NCBI GenBank assembly: GCA_946414315.1 | Contig: CAMKNZ010000001.1 | Span: 186,001 to 250,000, forward strand | From: an uncultured Clostridia bacterium | GTDB taxonomy: Bacteria > Bacillota > Clostridia > Christensenellales > Aristaeellaceae | Direction of reading: 5' to 3' | DNA length: 64,000 bases | Part shown: positions 53,230 to 61,920 of the stretch, piece by piece | How the letters are laid out: each line of letters begins with the position of its first letter | How positions within the stretch are numbered: the first letter of the stretch is position 1 | Notes under the pieces: generated by a model | The model's database searches: none | Seen by the model: the letters and a program-made list of their open reading frames with translations, nothing else | What the model was told of the DNA's origin: nothing | Made by a program: the position numbers and the translations under genes

Positions 53230-54464
53230 TATCTCTCTCCTCGGTGGTTGCGGACCGGTCCGCGGAGCATATCCCCGCATCGGCTTCCCGGCAGTTCCAT
53301 CCGGATAACCTCGCCGGCTACGCCCAGCGTGTCCAGGATCTCTCCCGTCTTTTCCCGCAGGAAGGATTTTGCCGTGACCTTCCTCACGCCTTCCGGGGTC
53401 ATCAGCTCCAGCTCATCCCCGGCAAAGAACCGGTTCTTCAGCAGCAGCCGGGCCTGTCCGTCCTCCCCGGCGTCTTCCAGCACCCGGCCGGTGTATTCCC
53501 TGCTCTGCCAGAAGCCTTCCGCCTCCCCGGGCGTTTCCGGGTTCCCCTGCAGGAAGCCCGTATCGCTCAGCCGGTGGCTGGCGCACTGGAGTTCCTCCGT
53601 CAGCTCCGGCAGTTTCGCTTCAAACTGTTCCCGTCCCTGTGCCAGCAGATCCAGGGCCCGGCGGTAGGCGCCGGTCACCACGGCGACATAATACTCGGTC
53701 TTCATCCGGCCTTCAATTTTCAGGCTGGATACGCCCGCTTCGCACAGTTCCGCCAGCAGCGGCATCAGGCACAGGTCCCGGGCAGAGAAAAGGTACGTCC
53801 CCTTTTCGTCCTCCGCCACCGGCATATATTCGCCCGGCCGCTTTTCTTCCATCACGGCATACTGCCAGCGGCAGGGCTGTGCGCATTCTCCCCGGTTTCC
53901 GCTGCGCCCGGTCAGGTAGGCCGAGAGCATGCACCGGCCAGAGTAAGCCATGCAGCTTGCGCCGTGTACAAAGGTTTCCAGCTGGATGCTGTCCCCGACG
54001 GCTTCCCTAAGCGCCCGGATCCTCTCCAGGCTCATCTCCCGGGCCAGGATCACCCGCTCGCAGCCGAGCTGCCGGTACAGCTCCGCGGCTTCCGCGTTCA
54101 CGGTATTCGCCTGGGTGCTGACATGGACCGGAAGCTGCGGTACTTTTTTGCGCAGGGTCACAATCGCGCCGGGATCCGCCACGACGGCGGCGTCAACACC
54201 GATCTCCGCGGCCAGGGCCGCGGAGGCCGCAAAATCGTCCAGTTCGTCGTCGAAGGGATAGCTGTTCATGGTCACATAGAACTTTTTCCCGGCGCTGTGG
54301 GCCAGCGTGACCGCTTCCCGCAGTTCATCCGGATCAAAGTTGCCTGCAAAAGCCCGCAGGCCGAAGCGTTTCATCCCTCCGTAGACCGCGTCCGCACCGA
54401 AGTGCAGCGCCGCCCGGAGCGCATCCATGTTTCCAGCCGGAGAAAGCAGTTCGGGGATCCTCAT
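53229..54464 (-). CDS. U32 family peptidase (TrhP/RlhA-like RNA hydroxylation factor)
   Basis: A 411-residue U32 protein starting MRIPELLSPAGNMDALRAAL. The U32 signature with its iron-sulfur-type cysteines is present: ETFVHGASCMAYSGRCMLS and GNRGECAQPCRWQY. Relatives TrhP and RlhA are not peptidases but hydroxylate tRNA or 23S rRNA using prephenate. The gene overlaps mltG by one base (ATGA) and vanW by one base. In Bacillus subtilis a U32 pair (yrrN/yrrO) also lies near mltG (yrrL), so the neighbourhood is conserved. Here a single U32 gene is present. tRNA-U34 hydroxylation is the best guess. Confidence 0.9.
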   Translation of the reverse strand: MRIPELLSPAGNMDALRAALHFGADAVYGGMKRFGLRAFAGNFDPDELREAVTLAHSAGKKFYVTMNSYPFDDELDDFAASAALAAEIGVDAAVVADPGAIVTLRKKVPQLPVHVSTQANTVNAEAAELYRQLGCERVILAREMSLERIRALREAVGDSIQLETFVHGASCMAYSGRCMLSAYLTGRSGNRGECAQPCRWQYAVMEEKRPGEYMPVAEDEKGTYLFSARDLCLMPLLAELCEAGVSSLKIEGRMKTEYYVAVVTGAYRRALDLLAQGREQFEAKLPELTEELQCASHRLSDTGFLQGNPETPGEAEGFWQSREYTGRVLEDAGEDGQARLLLKNRFFAGDELELMTPEGVRKVTAKSFLREKTGEILDTLGVAGEVIRMELPGSRCGDMLRGPVRNHRGER

Positions 54465-55645
54465 CAGCGGATCCCCCTGTCTTCGTCATACTTCTGCCAG
54501 TAAGGCGCGTAGATCTCCACGGCGCGTTTGTGCTGGTCCAGCGTCTTGGAGAAATACAGTTCGCCACTTTCCGGCTCCTTGGCGCAGAAGTAGAGGTATT
54601 TTTCCTGGATCATGCTGCTGTCCGGATACAGCGCCGCCCGGATCGCCGCCGGGGAAGGATTGCAGACCGGGCCCAGGGGCAGTCCGGTCACCTGATAGGT
54701 ATTGTACGGGCTGCTGACAGTCAGGTCGCTGTCCCCCAGCGCCATCTTCCGCACGCCGGTGATATAGTGGATCGTCACATCGCTTTCCAGTTTCATGCCT
54801 TCCTTCAGGCGGTTGTGAAACACGGCGCTGACGCGGGCAAAATCGCTTTCCTTCGCTTCCTTTTCGATCAGGCTGGCCAGGGTCAGCACCTGGTCCATGG
54901 TCATGCCGAGTTCCTCCGCCCGCTCCTGGTTCTCGACCGTGAAAACCGCTTCGGTCTGGCTCAGCAGTTTCCGGATGATATCGTCTTCCGTGGCGGATAC
55001 ATAGACTTCATAGGTATTCGGGGACAGGTAGCCCTCCAGCACGTATTTCCGTTTTTCAGGTTGGCCGGATGTCAGCACATCCTGGATGTAATAGTATTCC
55101 CGGTAAGCTTTGCCGTCCCGGCAGGCTGCCAGGAAGGTGTCCGCGCTTTCAAAGACGCCGTTTTTGACCATGCGCGCCGCAAAGTCCTCCACGGTCTCGC
55201 CGGGAATCAGGGTAATGTTCCGGACCAGCGGATTGCCGTCGCCGGTCGTCAGCAGGTCCGCAATCTCCGTCATGGCCATATCCTTGCGGATCGCGTAGGA
55301 ACCGACCTGGATCTTCTGGCTCATGCCGGCAAAGTCGCAGTAGTATTTGAACACGCTCCGGTTCCGGATCAGGCCGGCGTCCTCCAGGTTGGTCGCAACC
55401 CGGTTCAGGCTTTCGCCGCTGCCCACCTCAAACGTATATTCCTGTGAATCCTCCTGGTCCACAGGCGCAAGAAAACTGCCGTACAGTTTCCCCCATACGG
55501 TCATTCCGATGCCGATCACCAGCACAAGCACGGTCAGCCCTACCAGGATCGGGCGGAGGATCATCCACAGCCCGCTGTACCAGTAGAGTCCGTATTTGCG
55601 CTCCTCCCGCATACTGCGGTAGGTATATTTCTTTTCGTCGCTCAA
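54464..55645 (-). CDS. mltG: Endolytic murein transglycosylase MltG (YceG-like)
   Basis: A 393-residue membrane-anchored lytic transglycosylase that cuts nascent glycan strands and sets their length. A basic cytoplasmic N-terminus (YRSMREERKYGLYWYSG) precedes one helix at about 30-55. A LysM-like part follows (EVGSGESLNRVATNLEDAGL). The YceG domain has the catalytic Glu in TLASLIEKEAKES, then FHNRLKEGMKLESDVTIHY and LPLGPVCNPSPAAIRAAL. It starts three bases after the ylbF stop and overlaps the U32 gene. The ACG/GAGG context before the ATG is modest, consistent with translational coupling. Confidence 0.95.
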   Translation of the reverse strand: MSDEKKYTYRSMREERKYGLYWYSGLWMILRPILVGLTVLVLVIGIGMTVWGKLYGSFLAPVDQEDSQEYTFEVGSGESLNRVATNLEDAGLIRNRSVFKYYCDFAGMSQKIQVGSYAIRKDMAMTEIADLLTTGDGNPLVRNITLIPGETVEDFAARMVKNGVFESADTFLAACRDGKAYREYYYIQDVLTSGQPEKRKYVLEGYLSPNTYEVYVSATEDDIIRKLLSQTEAVFTVENQERAEELGMTMDQVLTLASLIEKEAKESDFARVSAVFHNRLKEGMKLESDVTIHYITGVRKMALGDSDLTVSSPYNTYQVTGLPLGPVCNPSPAAIRAALYPDSSMIQEKYLYFCAKEPESGELYFSKTLDQHKRAVEIYAPYWQKYDEDRGIR

Positions 55646-55648
55646 TGC

Positions 55649-55999
55649 TTAACCCTCGACCCCCGGCATGGTGATATCGAGATCCGCTGCTTCAGTCACG
55701 ATCTTGAAGATATCGGAAAGGGCCTGCTGAAGCTGCATCTCGGAAAGCAGGAACCGGCTGACTTCCGGTTTGGAGAACAGCAGAGTCGAAATGCCGGAGA
55801 AACGCTGCATATCTTCATTATCGGCCGTTTTTCCGCTCATGGCGGTCATCTGGATGGTCATCTGCAGCTTCCGGTATTCACGGACCAGTGCAGCGGTGGT
55901 CTCATCCGACATGACGGATTCCTTCAGCTCGTGATAGGTCTTGTATTCATCGCTGTCGCGGATATCCTGTGCCAGGCGGTAAGTGGATGAGTAGTCCAT
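55649..55999 (-). CDS. YlbF/YmcA family protein
   Basis: A 116-residue all-helical protein of the YlbF/YmcA (DUF964) family, starting MDYSSTYRLAQDIRDSDEYK. The family's core is DETTAALVREYRKLQMTIQ and the C-terminal amphipathic helix SRFLLSEMQLQQALSDIFKI. In Bacillus subtilis YlbF, YmcA and YaaT form the Y-complex that modulates RNase Y and thus biofilm and competence. Here the gene lies between RNase J and mltG, so an RNA-decay link is plausible. GGAGGAC is eight bases upstream of the ATG. A promoter with TTGCGC and TATAAT precedes it. It is the first gene of the ylbF-mltG-U32-vanW operon. Confidence 0.88.
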   Translation of the reverse strand: MDYSSTYRLAQDIRDSDEYKTYHELKESVMSDETTAALVREYRKLQMTIQMTAMSGKTADNEDMQRFSGISTLLFSKPEVSRFLLSEMQLQQALSDIFKIVTEAADLDITMPGVEG

Positions 56000-56027
56000 C
56001 GTTCGTCCTCCTCTGCAGATAATTAAA

Positions 56028-56091
56028 CGGTCAGGAGAATGATCTTCTTCCTCCTGACCGATATTATATCCATTTTTGCCTTAAAGCGCAA
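56028..56091 (-). promoter_or_regulatory. Promoter of the ylbF-mltG operon, next to the RNase J terminator hairpin
   Basis: On the minus strand TTGCGC (56086-56091), 17-base spacer, TATAAT (56063-56068). Just downstream CGGTCAGGAG/CTCCTGACCG (56028-56060) followed by TTTAATT forms the hairpin. The new transcript would begin at its foot, so it may both end read-through from rnj and fold the 5' end of the ylbF message. Confidence 0.75.
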
Positions 56092-56112
56092 CGAAGCGCC
56101 CCGGAGTGGGGA

Positions 56113-57789
56113 TCAGACGTCCAGGATGATCGGCAGGATCATCGGGTTCCGTTTGATCTTGTCAAAAATGAAGCGGTGCACTTCGTCCTTGATCGTGTTC
56201 TTCAGCTCAGGCCAGTTCTCGCCGTCCAGGCTGTTGTTCGCAAGGATCTCCCGGACCAGTTCCTGGGTGGAGTCGATGATATCCTCGTTCTCCTTCACAT
56301 AGATGAAACCGCGGGAAACGATGTCCGGCCCGGAAACCAGTTTCTGTTCGTCCCGGTCGATGGCCAGCACAACGATCAGCAAGCCGTCCTGGCTCAGGTG
56401 CTTCCGGTCGCGGAGCACCACGTTGCCGACGTCGCCGACGCCCAGGCCGTCCACCAGCACGCCGCCCACAGGCACCTGTTCGCCCAGGGCCAGCACGTCC
56501 TGGTTCATCTCGATCACCTGGCCCAGTTCGGGAATCACGATGTTCTGGCTGGGAATGCCCATGGATTCCGCCAGGATGGCATGCTGCCACATCATGCGGT
56601 ATTCGCCGTGAACGGGGATGAAGTACTTCGGCCGAACCAGGGCGTGCAGAAGCTTGAGTTCTTCCTGGCAGGCGTGGCCGGAAACGTGCACTTCAGCCAT
56701 GGCGCTGTAGATCACCTGCGCACCGAGGCGGTACAGCTGGTTGATCACGCGGGAGATGAACTTCTCGTTGCCGGGGATCGGCGTGGAGGAGATGATGACC
56801 ATGTCGCTCTGCCGGATCTGCAGTTTGCGATGTTCCGCGTAGGCCATCCGGGTCAGGCCGGCCATCGGCTCGCCCTGGCTGCCTGTGGTCAGGACCAGCA
56901 CTTCGTTGTCCGGATATTCATCCAGCACGTCCATGTCGATCAGCCAGCCCTCCGGGATCCGAAGCTCGCCGATGCTCATCGCCACGCGGCTGACATTCAC
57001 CATGCTGCGTCCGATAAAGCAGACCCGGCGTCCGTAGCGGATCGCGTCGTCGATGATCATCTGCATCCGGTGGATGTTGCTGGCGAACATGGCCACGATC
57101 ACGCGGCCCGTCGCCTGGGCAAACAGGTTCTCGAAGGTCTCGCCGACCTTGAACTCGCTCATGGTATAGCCGGGGCGTTCCACGTTGGTGGATTCGCACA
57201 GCATGGCCAGCACGCCCTGCTCCCCGTAACGGGCAAAGGTCTGCAGGTCCGTGATCTGCCCGTCGATGGGTGTATAGTCCACCTTGAAGTCGCCGCTGCA
57301 GATCACCGTGCCGGCCGGGCAGGTAATCGCAATGGCGCAGGCACCGGCAATGGAATGGCTCACGTGGATGAACTGGCATGTGAACTGCCCCAGCTGAACC
57401 GTGTCCTTGGGCTGGATCACGTGCATGGGGATCCCTTCCACCCGGTATTCCTTCAGTTTCAGATCCACCAGGGCCAGCGTCAGCTTTGTGCCGTAGATAT
57501 GTGCAGGCGCCTGCTTTAAGATATAAGGCGTGGCGCCGATATGATCTTCATGGCCGTGGGTAAACAGATATCCGCGGATATGATCCCTTTTGCCCATCAG
57601 GTAGGTGATATCCGGGATTACAAGGTCCACTCCCAGCATGTCTTCCTTCGGGAAAACACTGCCGCAGTCCACGACGATGATATCGTCTTCGTATTCAAAA
57701 ACATACATGTTTTTGCCGATCTCATCAACACCGCCGAGAGACACGATCCGCAGTCTGCTGGTTTCCTTTTCCTTGCTCTTCGCGCTCAC
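56113..57789 (-). CDS. rnj: Ribonuclease J
   Basis: A 558-residue metallo-beta-lactamase/beta-CASP nuclease with endonuclease and 5'-3' exonuclease activity in mRNA decay and rRNA maturation. The zinc motif HxHxDH is in FTHGHEDHIGATPYI. Other motifs are VVDCGSVFPKE, HSIAGACAIAI and, in the beta-CASP domain, VLVLTTGSQGEPMAG and VHVSGHACQEE. The start is GTG at 57789 with AAAGGAGG six bases upstream; an upstream in-frame ATG would add a poorly conserved extension. The C-terminal dimerisation domain is complete. It is a monocistronic gene with an extended -10 promoter about 110 bases upstream. Confidence 0.95.
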   Translation of the reverse strand: MSAKSKEKETSRLRIVSLGGVDEIGKNMYVFEYEDDIIVVDCGSVFPKEDMLGVDLVIPDITYLMGKRDHIRGYLFTHGHEDHIGATPYILKQAPAHIYGTKLTLALVDLKLKEYRVEGIPMHVIQPKDTVQLGQFTCQFIHVSHSIAGACAIAITCPAGTVICSGDFKVDYTPIDGQITDLQTFARYGEQGVLAMLCESTNVERPGYTMSEFKVGETFENLFAQATGRVIVAMFASNIHRMQMIIDDAIRYGRRVCFIGRSMVNVSRVAMSIGELRIPEGWLIDMDVLDEYPDNEVLVLTTGSQGEPMAGLTRMAYAEHRKLQIRQSDMVIISSTPIPGNEKFISRVINQLYRLGAQVIYSAMAEVHVSGHACQEELKLLHALVRPKYFIPVHGEYRMMWQHAILAESMGIPSQNIVIPELGQVIEMNQDVLALGEQVPVGGVLVDGLGVGDVGNVVLRDRKHLSQDGLLIVVLAIDRDEQKLVSGPDIVSRGFIYVKENEDIIDSTQELVREILANNSLDGENWPELKNTIKDEVHRFIFDKIKRNPMILPIILDV

Positions 57790-57899
57790 AGTGAACCTCC
57801 TTTCGTACGTACAAATATTCAAATGTTTCACAGAACACGATAGGCATACGATGCCCCTCCGTTTTTGTGAAGCGCTGTATGAAACTCATACTTGAGGGT

Positions 57900-57908
57900 A
57901 GTATATCA
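57900..57908 (-). promoter_or_regulatory. Extended -10 promoter of RNase J
   Basis: On the minus strand TGA-TATACT, an extended -10 with no good -35. The leader is about 105 bases and holds a small GGCAT/ATGCC hairpin. The rest of the 265-base gap shows only the glyA terminator. Confidence 0.5.
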
Positions 57909-58001
57909 CAGATTTTGGAAATGCGCTACCCCTTGCCGATCAAAATGTTCAGCGATTTTTGTTTTTTTCCTGAACCTCAGAAACGACCGGATCTGCACAT
58001 G

Positions 58002-58027
58002 AAAAAGGCTGCCGTTCCCGGCAGCCT
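58002..58027 (-). terminator. glyA terminator
   Basis: On the minus strand AGGCTGCC/GGCAGCCT, followed by T5. Confidence 0.9.
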
Positions 58028-58054
58028 GAAAAGCTTGACACTGATCAATTTTTG

Positions 58055-59290
58055 TTATTGATACAGCGGATATCCTGCCATCATGTTTTCCACCTGCGCC
58101 TTGATCGACGGCACAGCGGCTTCGCCTTCGCGAAGGACTCTGGCGATCCAGCTCGCGACTTTCTTCATCTCCGGCTCCTTCAGTCCACGGGATGTCGCGG
58201 CGGGAGTGCCGACGCGGATACCGCTGGTTACGAAGGGGCTGCGGGTTTCATTGGGCACGGTGTTCTTGTTCACCGTGATGTTTGCTTCTTCCAGGAGTGC
58301 TTCCATCTGCTTCCCGGTCATTTCGGTGCCGGTGAAGTCCAGCAGGAGCAGGTGGTTGTCCGTTCCGTCGGAGACCATGCGGACGCCTTCTTCGCGGAAG
58401 GTGCGTTCCATCTCTTTCGCGTTCAGGATGATCTGGTGCTGATAGGTCCGGAAGTCTTCCTTCAGCGCTTCGCCCAGGCATACTGCCTTGCCGGCGATCA
58501 CATGCTCCAGCGGGCCGCCCTGGGTGCCGGGGAAGATTGCCTTGTCGATCGCCTTGGCGTATTCTTCACGGCACAGGATCATACCGCCGCGGGGGCCGCG
58601 GAGGGTCTTGTGGGTCGTTGTGGTCACAAAGTCGGCAAAAGGAACGGGGCTGGGATGTTCACCCGCCGCCACCAGGCCGGCGATGTGGGCCATATCCACC
58701 ATCAGCATGGCGCCGACTTCATCGGCGATGGCGCGCAGGGTCTTGAAATCGATCACCCGCGGATAGGCGGAAGCGCCGGCAACGATCAGCTTCGGTTTGT
58801 TTTCCTTCGCCAGGCGGAGCACTTCGTCATAGTCGATCATCTCCGTCTCGGAGGAAACGCCGTAAGGAACAAAATTGAAATAGGAACCGGACATGTTCAC
58901 GGGGCTTCCGTGGGTCAGGTGTCCGCCATTGGACAGGCTCATGCCCATGACGGTGTCGCCCGGCTTCAGCACGGCAAAGTACACAGCCATGTTGGCCTGA
59001 GCGCCGCTGTGGGGCTGGACGTTGGCGTGGTCCGCGCCGAACAGCTCGCAGGCGCGTTTCCGGGCCAGGTCCTCAATAATGTCAACGAACTCGCATCCGC
59101 CGTAATAACGTTTGCCCGGGTAACCTTCCGCATACTTGTTTGTCAGGCAGGTGCCCATCGCAGCCATAACCGCGGGAGAAACGAAGTTTTCGCTCGCAAT
59201 CAGCTCCACATGGGTCCGCTGGCGGTTCAGTTCCAGGCCGATCGCATCGGCCACCTCGGGATCAGTCTGACGGATCAGTTCCAGTTCCAT
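58055..59290 (-). CDS. glyA: Serine hydroxymethyltransferase
   Basis: A 411-residue PLP enzyme converting serine and tetrahydrofolate to glycine and 5,10-methylene-tetrahydrofolate, the substrate of MetF. The PLP lysine lies in [15 protein letters not shown]. Other conserved sites are [30 protein letters not shown] and [30 protein letters not shown] precedes the ATG. The promoter is an extended -10 (TGC-TATACT) near 59330. There is no glycine riboswitch or purine box in the short leader. A clear terminator follows, so it is monocistronic. Confidence 0.97.
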   Translation of the reverse strand: MELELIRQTDPEVADAIGLELNRQRTHVELIASENFVSPAVMAAMGTCLTNKYAEGYPGKRYYGGCEFVDIIEDLARKRACELFGADHANVQPHSGAQANMAVYFAVLKPGDTVMGMSLSNGGHLTHGSPVNMSGSYFNFVPYGVSSETEMIDYDEVLRLAKENKPKLIVAGASAYPRVIDFKTLRAIADEVGAMLMVDMAHIAGLVAAGEHPSPVPFADFVTTTTHKTLRGPRGGMILCREEYAKAIDKAIFPGTQGGPLEHVIAGKAVCLGEALKEDFRTYQHQIILNAKEMERTFREEGVRMVSDGTDNHLLLLDFTGTEMTGKQMEALLEEANITVNKNTVPNETRSPFVTSGIRVGTPAATSRGLKEPEMKKVASWIARVLREGEAAVPSIKAQVENMMAGYPLYQ

Positions 59291-59329
59291 TTCGAATCAT
59301 CCTTCCATGCTTCAATCACACCGGCATGT

Positions 59330-59338
59330 AGTATAGCA
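59330..59338 (-). promoter_or_regulatory. Extended -10 promoter of glyA
   Basis: On the minus strand TGC-TATACT about 40 bases upstream of the glyA ATG. No clear -35. Confidence 0.55.
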
Positions 59339-59387
59339 TACTTCCAATATTCTACATATACTCTGCACGCCGGAAACAGAAAAAAAA

Positions 59388-59514
59388 CCGCCTGCGCTCA
59401 GATCGGACAGCCCTGCAGCACATCTTCACAAGCGCTTACTGCTGCTTCCGTCAGGACCTGACAGGGTTCACACCGGAAGATCGCACAGGATCCGGTCTTC
59501 ATCGCGCAAACGGC
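59388..59514 (-). ncRNA. ffs: Signal recognition particle RNA (small bacterial type)
   Basis: On the minus strand the helix 8 core is unmistakable: ACCCTGTCAGGTC, then the UGAC tetraloop context CCTGACG, then GAAGCAGCAGTAAGC. This is the Ffh-binding symmetric and asymmetric loop pair, with a URRC-type loop in place of GGAA. The ends pair (GCCGTTTGCGC with GCGCAGGCGG) to close a long hairpin of about 127 bases, and T8 follows at once as terminator (59380-59387). The promoter TTGCTT-17-TATACT (59522-59550) places the start at 59514-59515. The RNA with Ffh targets exported and membrane proteins. No Alu domain is visible. Confidence 0.93.
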
Positions 59515-59521
59515 AAGACAC

Positions 59522-59550
59522 AGTATACCGTTTTCCGTCCTGAAAAGCAA
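59522..59550 (-). promoter_or_regulatory. Promoter of the SRP RNA gene
   Basis: On the minus strand TTGCTT (59545-59550), 17-base spacer, TATACT (59522-59527). The expected start coincides with the first base of the closing stem. Confidence 0.85.
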
Positions 59551-59680
59551 GGGCCGTTTCCGCTTTCACGCCTTGTTTTTTCTTTTGGTTTTTATCCTGT
59601 TTCACCTTGACCCGCGCCCCCTGCAAAGCGTAAAATATGCTTTGTTGTTTGATCGTTCTTGGCAAGGGGGAATACGGCAG

Positions 59681-61162
59681 ATGAAACTTGGTTTTGATCA
59701 TGACAAATATACCGCGATGCAGTCCGAGCGTATCATCCAGCGCATCGACGAATTCGGCGGAAAGCTCTATCTGGAGCTTGGCGGCAAGCTGTTTGACGAC
59801 TTCCACGCCAGCCGGGTGCTCCCCGGGTTCCAGCCGGACAGCAAGGTCCAGATGCTGCTGAAGATGAAGGACAAGGAAGAGATCCTCATCGCGGTCAACG
59901 CCAATGACATCGAGACCAGTAAAGTCCGCGGCGACCTGGGCATCACCTACGACCTGGATACCCTCCGCCTGATCGACGCCTTCCGGGGCATCGGCCTGTA
60001 TGTCGGAAGCGTGGTGCTGACCCGCTGGGCCGGACAGCCCGCTGCCGTCGCCTTTGAGCAGCGGCTGAATGCCCAGGGCATCAAAACCTATCGCCACTAC
60101 CCCATTGAAGGATACCCCACCAACGTAGACCTGATCGTCAGCGACGAGGGCTTCGGCCGCAACGACTATGTGGAGACCACCCGCCCCCTGGTGCTGGTCA
60201 CCGCGCCCGGTCCCGGAAGCGGCAAAATGGCTACCTGCCTCAGCCAGCTGTATCAGGAAAACCACCGGGGAATCAAAGCCGGTTACGCCAAGTTCGAAAC
60301 CTTCCCCATCTGGAACCTCCCGCTCAAGCATCCGGTCAACGTGGCCTATGAAGCCGCCACCGCGGACCTGAGCGACGTGAATATGATCGACCCCTTCCAC
60401 CTGGAAGCCTACGGCCAGACCACGGTCAACTATAACCGGGACATCGAGATCTTCCCGGTACTGAACGCCCTGTTCGAGCATGTCTGGGGCAAATCCCCCT
60501 ACAAGAGCCCGACCGATATGGGCGTCAACATGGTGGGCTACTGCATCACCGATGACGAAGCCTGCCGGGCCGCCGCGGAAAAAGAAATCGTCCGCCGGTA
60601 TTATGCCGCCCGCTGTTCTTTCCTTCAGGGTCATGCCAAAAAGGAAGAAGCCGAAAAGATCTTCCTGCTGATGAAACAGCTGAACCTGGACGACGGCATC
60701 CGGCCCGTGATGGCCGCCGCCCGTTCCCGCGCCGAATCCACCGGCAGTCCTGCCCTGGCCATTGAGCTGCCCAACGGCGAGATCGTCACCGGCAAGACCA
60801 CGGATCTGCTGGGGCCCTCTGCCGCGGTGATCCTGAACGCGCTGAAGAAACTGGCGCGCATTCCGAAAAAAGCGCACCTGATTTCTCCCGAGGTTGTTGA
60901 ACCCGTTCAGGAACTGAAGTGCAAGTATCTGGGCAACCACAACCCCCGCCTGCATTCGGATGAGGTGCTGATCGCCCTGTCCGTTTCCGCGGCCACCAAC
61001 TACAACGCCGCCAGGGCACTGAGCAAACTGCCGAAGCTGAAGAACTGCGAAGTTCATTCCACGGTCATCCTGCCCGCAGTGGACGACAACACCTTCCGCC
61101 GGCTAGGCGTGAACCTGACCTGCGATCCCGGATACCAGAGCCACAGGCTGTACCATAAGTAA
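59681..61162 (+). CDS. DUF1846 family protein
   Basis: A 493-residue cytoplasmic protein of DUF1846, a family with solved structures but no agreed function. It starts MKLGFDHDKYTAMQSERIIQ, and the conserved nucleotide-like loop is VTAPGPGSGKMATCLSQLY. Other family blocks are YAKFETFPIWNLPLKHPVN and SPTDMGVNMVGYCITDDEA. The loop GPGSGK resembles a P-loop, so NTP use has been suggested. Length matches the family (about 500). A G5 run lies ten bases before the ATG at 59681. It ends at a bidirectional terminator. A catabolic or oxygen-stress role has been proposed but not shown. Confidence 0.9.
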   Translation: MKLGFDHDKYTAMQSERIIQRIDEFGGKLYLELGGKLFDDFHASRVLPGFQPDSKVQMLLKMKDKEEILIAVNANDIETSKVRGDLGITYDLDTLRLIDAFRGIGLYVGSVVLTRWAGQPAAVAFEQRLNAQGIKTYRHYPIEGYPTNVDLIVSDEGFGRNDYVETTRPLVLVTAPGPGSGKMATCLSQLYQENHRGIKAGYAKFETFPIWNLPLKHPVNVAYEAATADLSDVNMIDPFHLEAYGQTTVNYNRDIEIFPVLNALFEHVWGKSPYKSPTDMGVNMVGYCITDDEACRAAAEKEIVRRYYAARCSFLQGHAKKEEAEKIFLLMKQLNLDDGIRPVMAAARSRAESTGSPALAIELPNGEIVTGKTTDLLGPSAAVILNALKKLARIPKKAHLISPEVVEPVQELKCKYLGNHNPRLHSDEVLIALSVSAATNYNAARALSKLPKLKNCEVHSTVILPAVDDNTFRRLGVNLTCDPGYQSHRLYHK

Positions 61163-61173
61163 ACCGAAACAAT

Positions 61174-61212
61174 AAAACCGTCTTCCCGGCGAGACCTTGG
61201 GAAGACGGTTTT
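61174..61212. terminator. Bidirectional terminator
   Basis: AAAACCGTCTTCCC/GGGAAGACGGTTTT, a 14-bp stem between the convergent DUF1846 and queT genes. Confidence 0.92.
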
Positions 61213-61224
61213 GTAATCCGCCTG

Positions 61225-61713
61225 TTATTTCATGTTTCTGATCTGGGGAATGTTTTTCAGGGACCGCCAGAGCAGGAGGCCCAGGATGCCGCAGGCGATG
61301 ATTTCGCCGGCGCCGACCGTCAGCACCAGATACCACCAGGCGTCCGGTACGCCGTATACCTTGATCAGGATGATCGGCACGATCGCCGCGTTGCTCACCA
61401 CCGGCGGGATCCAGGCAAGCAGCGGCTTGTCCTTCAGCAGGCGGGTGCCCACGGCGCCGATCAGGGTCGCCAGGCTGCCGAACACCACGTCCCACGCGGC
61501 GCAGCCGGTCAGCAGGTTGGCGAGCACGCAGCCCACCGTCAGGCCGGGAACTGCCGCCACAGTAAAAACCGGCAGGATCGTCAGGGCCTCGGACAGGCGG
61601 ACCTGGATCGCGCCGCTGGCCAGGCCGAGCAGGTTCGCAATCCAGGTAAGCACCACATACAGGGCGGCGATCATACCGGCGTTCGCAAGTTGCAGGGTTT
61701 TGTTTCTGTTCAT
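61225..61713 (-). CDS. queT: QueT-type ECF transporter S component for queuosine precursor
   Basis: A 162-residue membrane protein of the QueT family (DUF988), the substrate-binding S subunit of an energy-coupling factor importer for preQ1/preQ0. It has five to six helices, with the family blocks MIAALYVVLTWIANLLGLAS, IQVRLSEALTILPVFTVAA and LTGCAAWDVVFGSLATLIG. The start at 61713 is preferred because the AAAGGA site is 12 bases upstream. An ATG at 61725 overlaps that site. The site itself is part of a preQ1-I riboswitch, so translation should fall when preQ1 is plentiful. The ATPase/T units are not encoded nearby. Confidence 0.93.
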   Translation of the reverse strand: MNRNKTLQLANAGMIAALYVVLTWIANLLGLASGAIQVRLSEALTILPVFTVAAVPGLTVGCVLANLLTGCAAWDVVFGSLATLIGAVGTRLLKDKPLLAWIPPVVSNAAIVPIILIKVYGVPDAWWYLVLTVGAGEIIACGILGLLLWRSLKNIPQIRNMK

Positions 61714-61725
61714 TTCGGTTTCCAT

Positions 61726-61765
61726 CCTTTAGTTTTGTTTTAGGTGAGGAAGGTCTCGAACTCAC
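61726..61765 (-). promoter_or_regulatory. preQ1-I riboswitch controlling queT
   Basis: On the minus strand P1 is GTGAG/CTCAC, loop TTCGAGACCTTC, followed by the A-rich tail CTAAAACAAAACTAAAGG. CCTT of the loop can pair with AAGG of the tail, giving the H-type pseudoknot. The tail resembles that of the Thermoanaerobacter preQ1-I class (AACAAAACAAGG). The pseudoknot includes the ribosome binding site, so control is translational. Confidence 0.87.
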
Positions 61766-61784
61766 CGCGCAGGCGCGCCATCGG

Positions 61785-61813
61785 AATATACCATAATTCC
61801 TCCGTCAATTCAA
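61785..61813 (-). promoter_or_regulatory. Promoter of queT
   Basis: On the minus strand TTGAAT (61808-61813), 17-base spacer, TATATT (61785-61790). The start site near 61778 leaves about 13 bases before the riboswitch P1. Confidence 0.65.
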
Positions 61814-61834
61814 GCGCCTGTGTTTAATCATTCT

Positions 61835-61863
61835 TTGCTTTTTCTTTTTTTCTGTGTTATACT
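61835..61863 (+). promoter_or_regulatory. Promoter of the sensor-GGDEF-EAL gene
   Basis: TTGCTT (61835-61840), 17-base spacer, TATACT (61858-61863). Divergent from the queT promoter. Confidence 0.7.
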
Positions 61864-61920
61864 CTGCCTGAACAACGTACAATCTTTTACAAGCATCATC
61901 CGCACAGGAGGATCAGCGTT

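Noticed and set aside
53229-54464. Secreted collagenase because of the U32 peptidase name
   Set aside because: There is no signal peptide. Characterised close relatives (TrhP, RlhA) modify RNA.
59398-59502. A 34-codon Cys-containing open frame (starting MKTGSCAIFRCEPC) on the minus strand
   Set aside because: It lies wholly within the SRP RNA gene, has no ribosome binding site, and its DNA is explained by the conserved RNA core.
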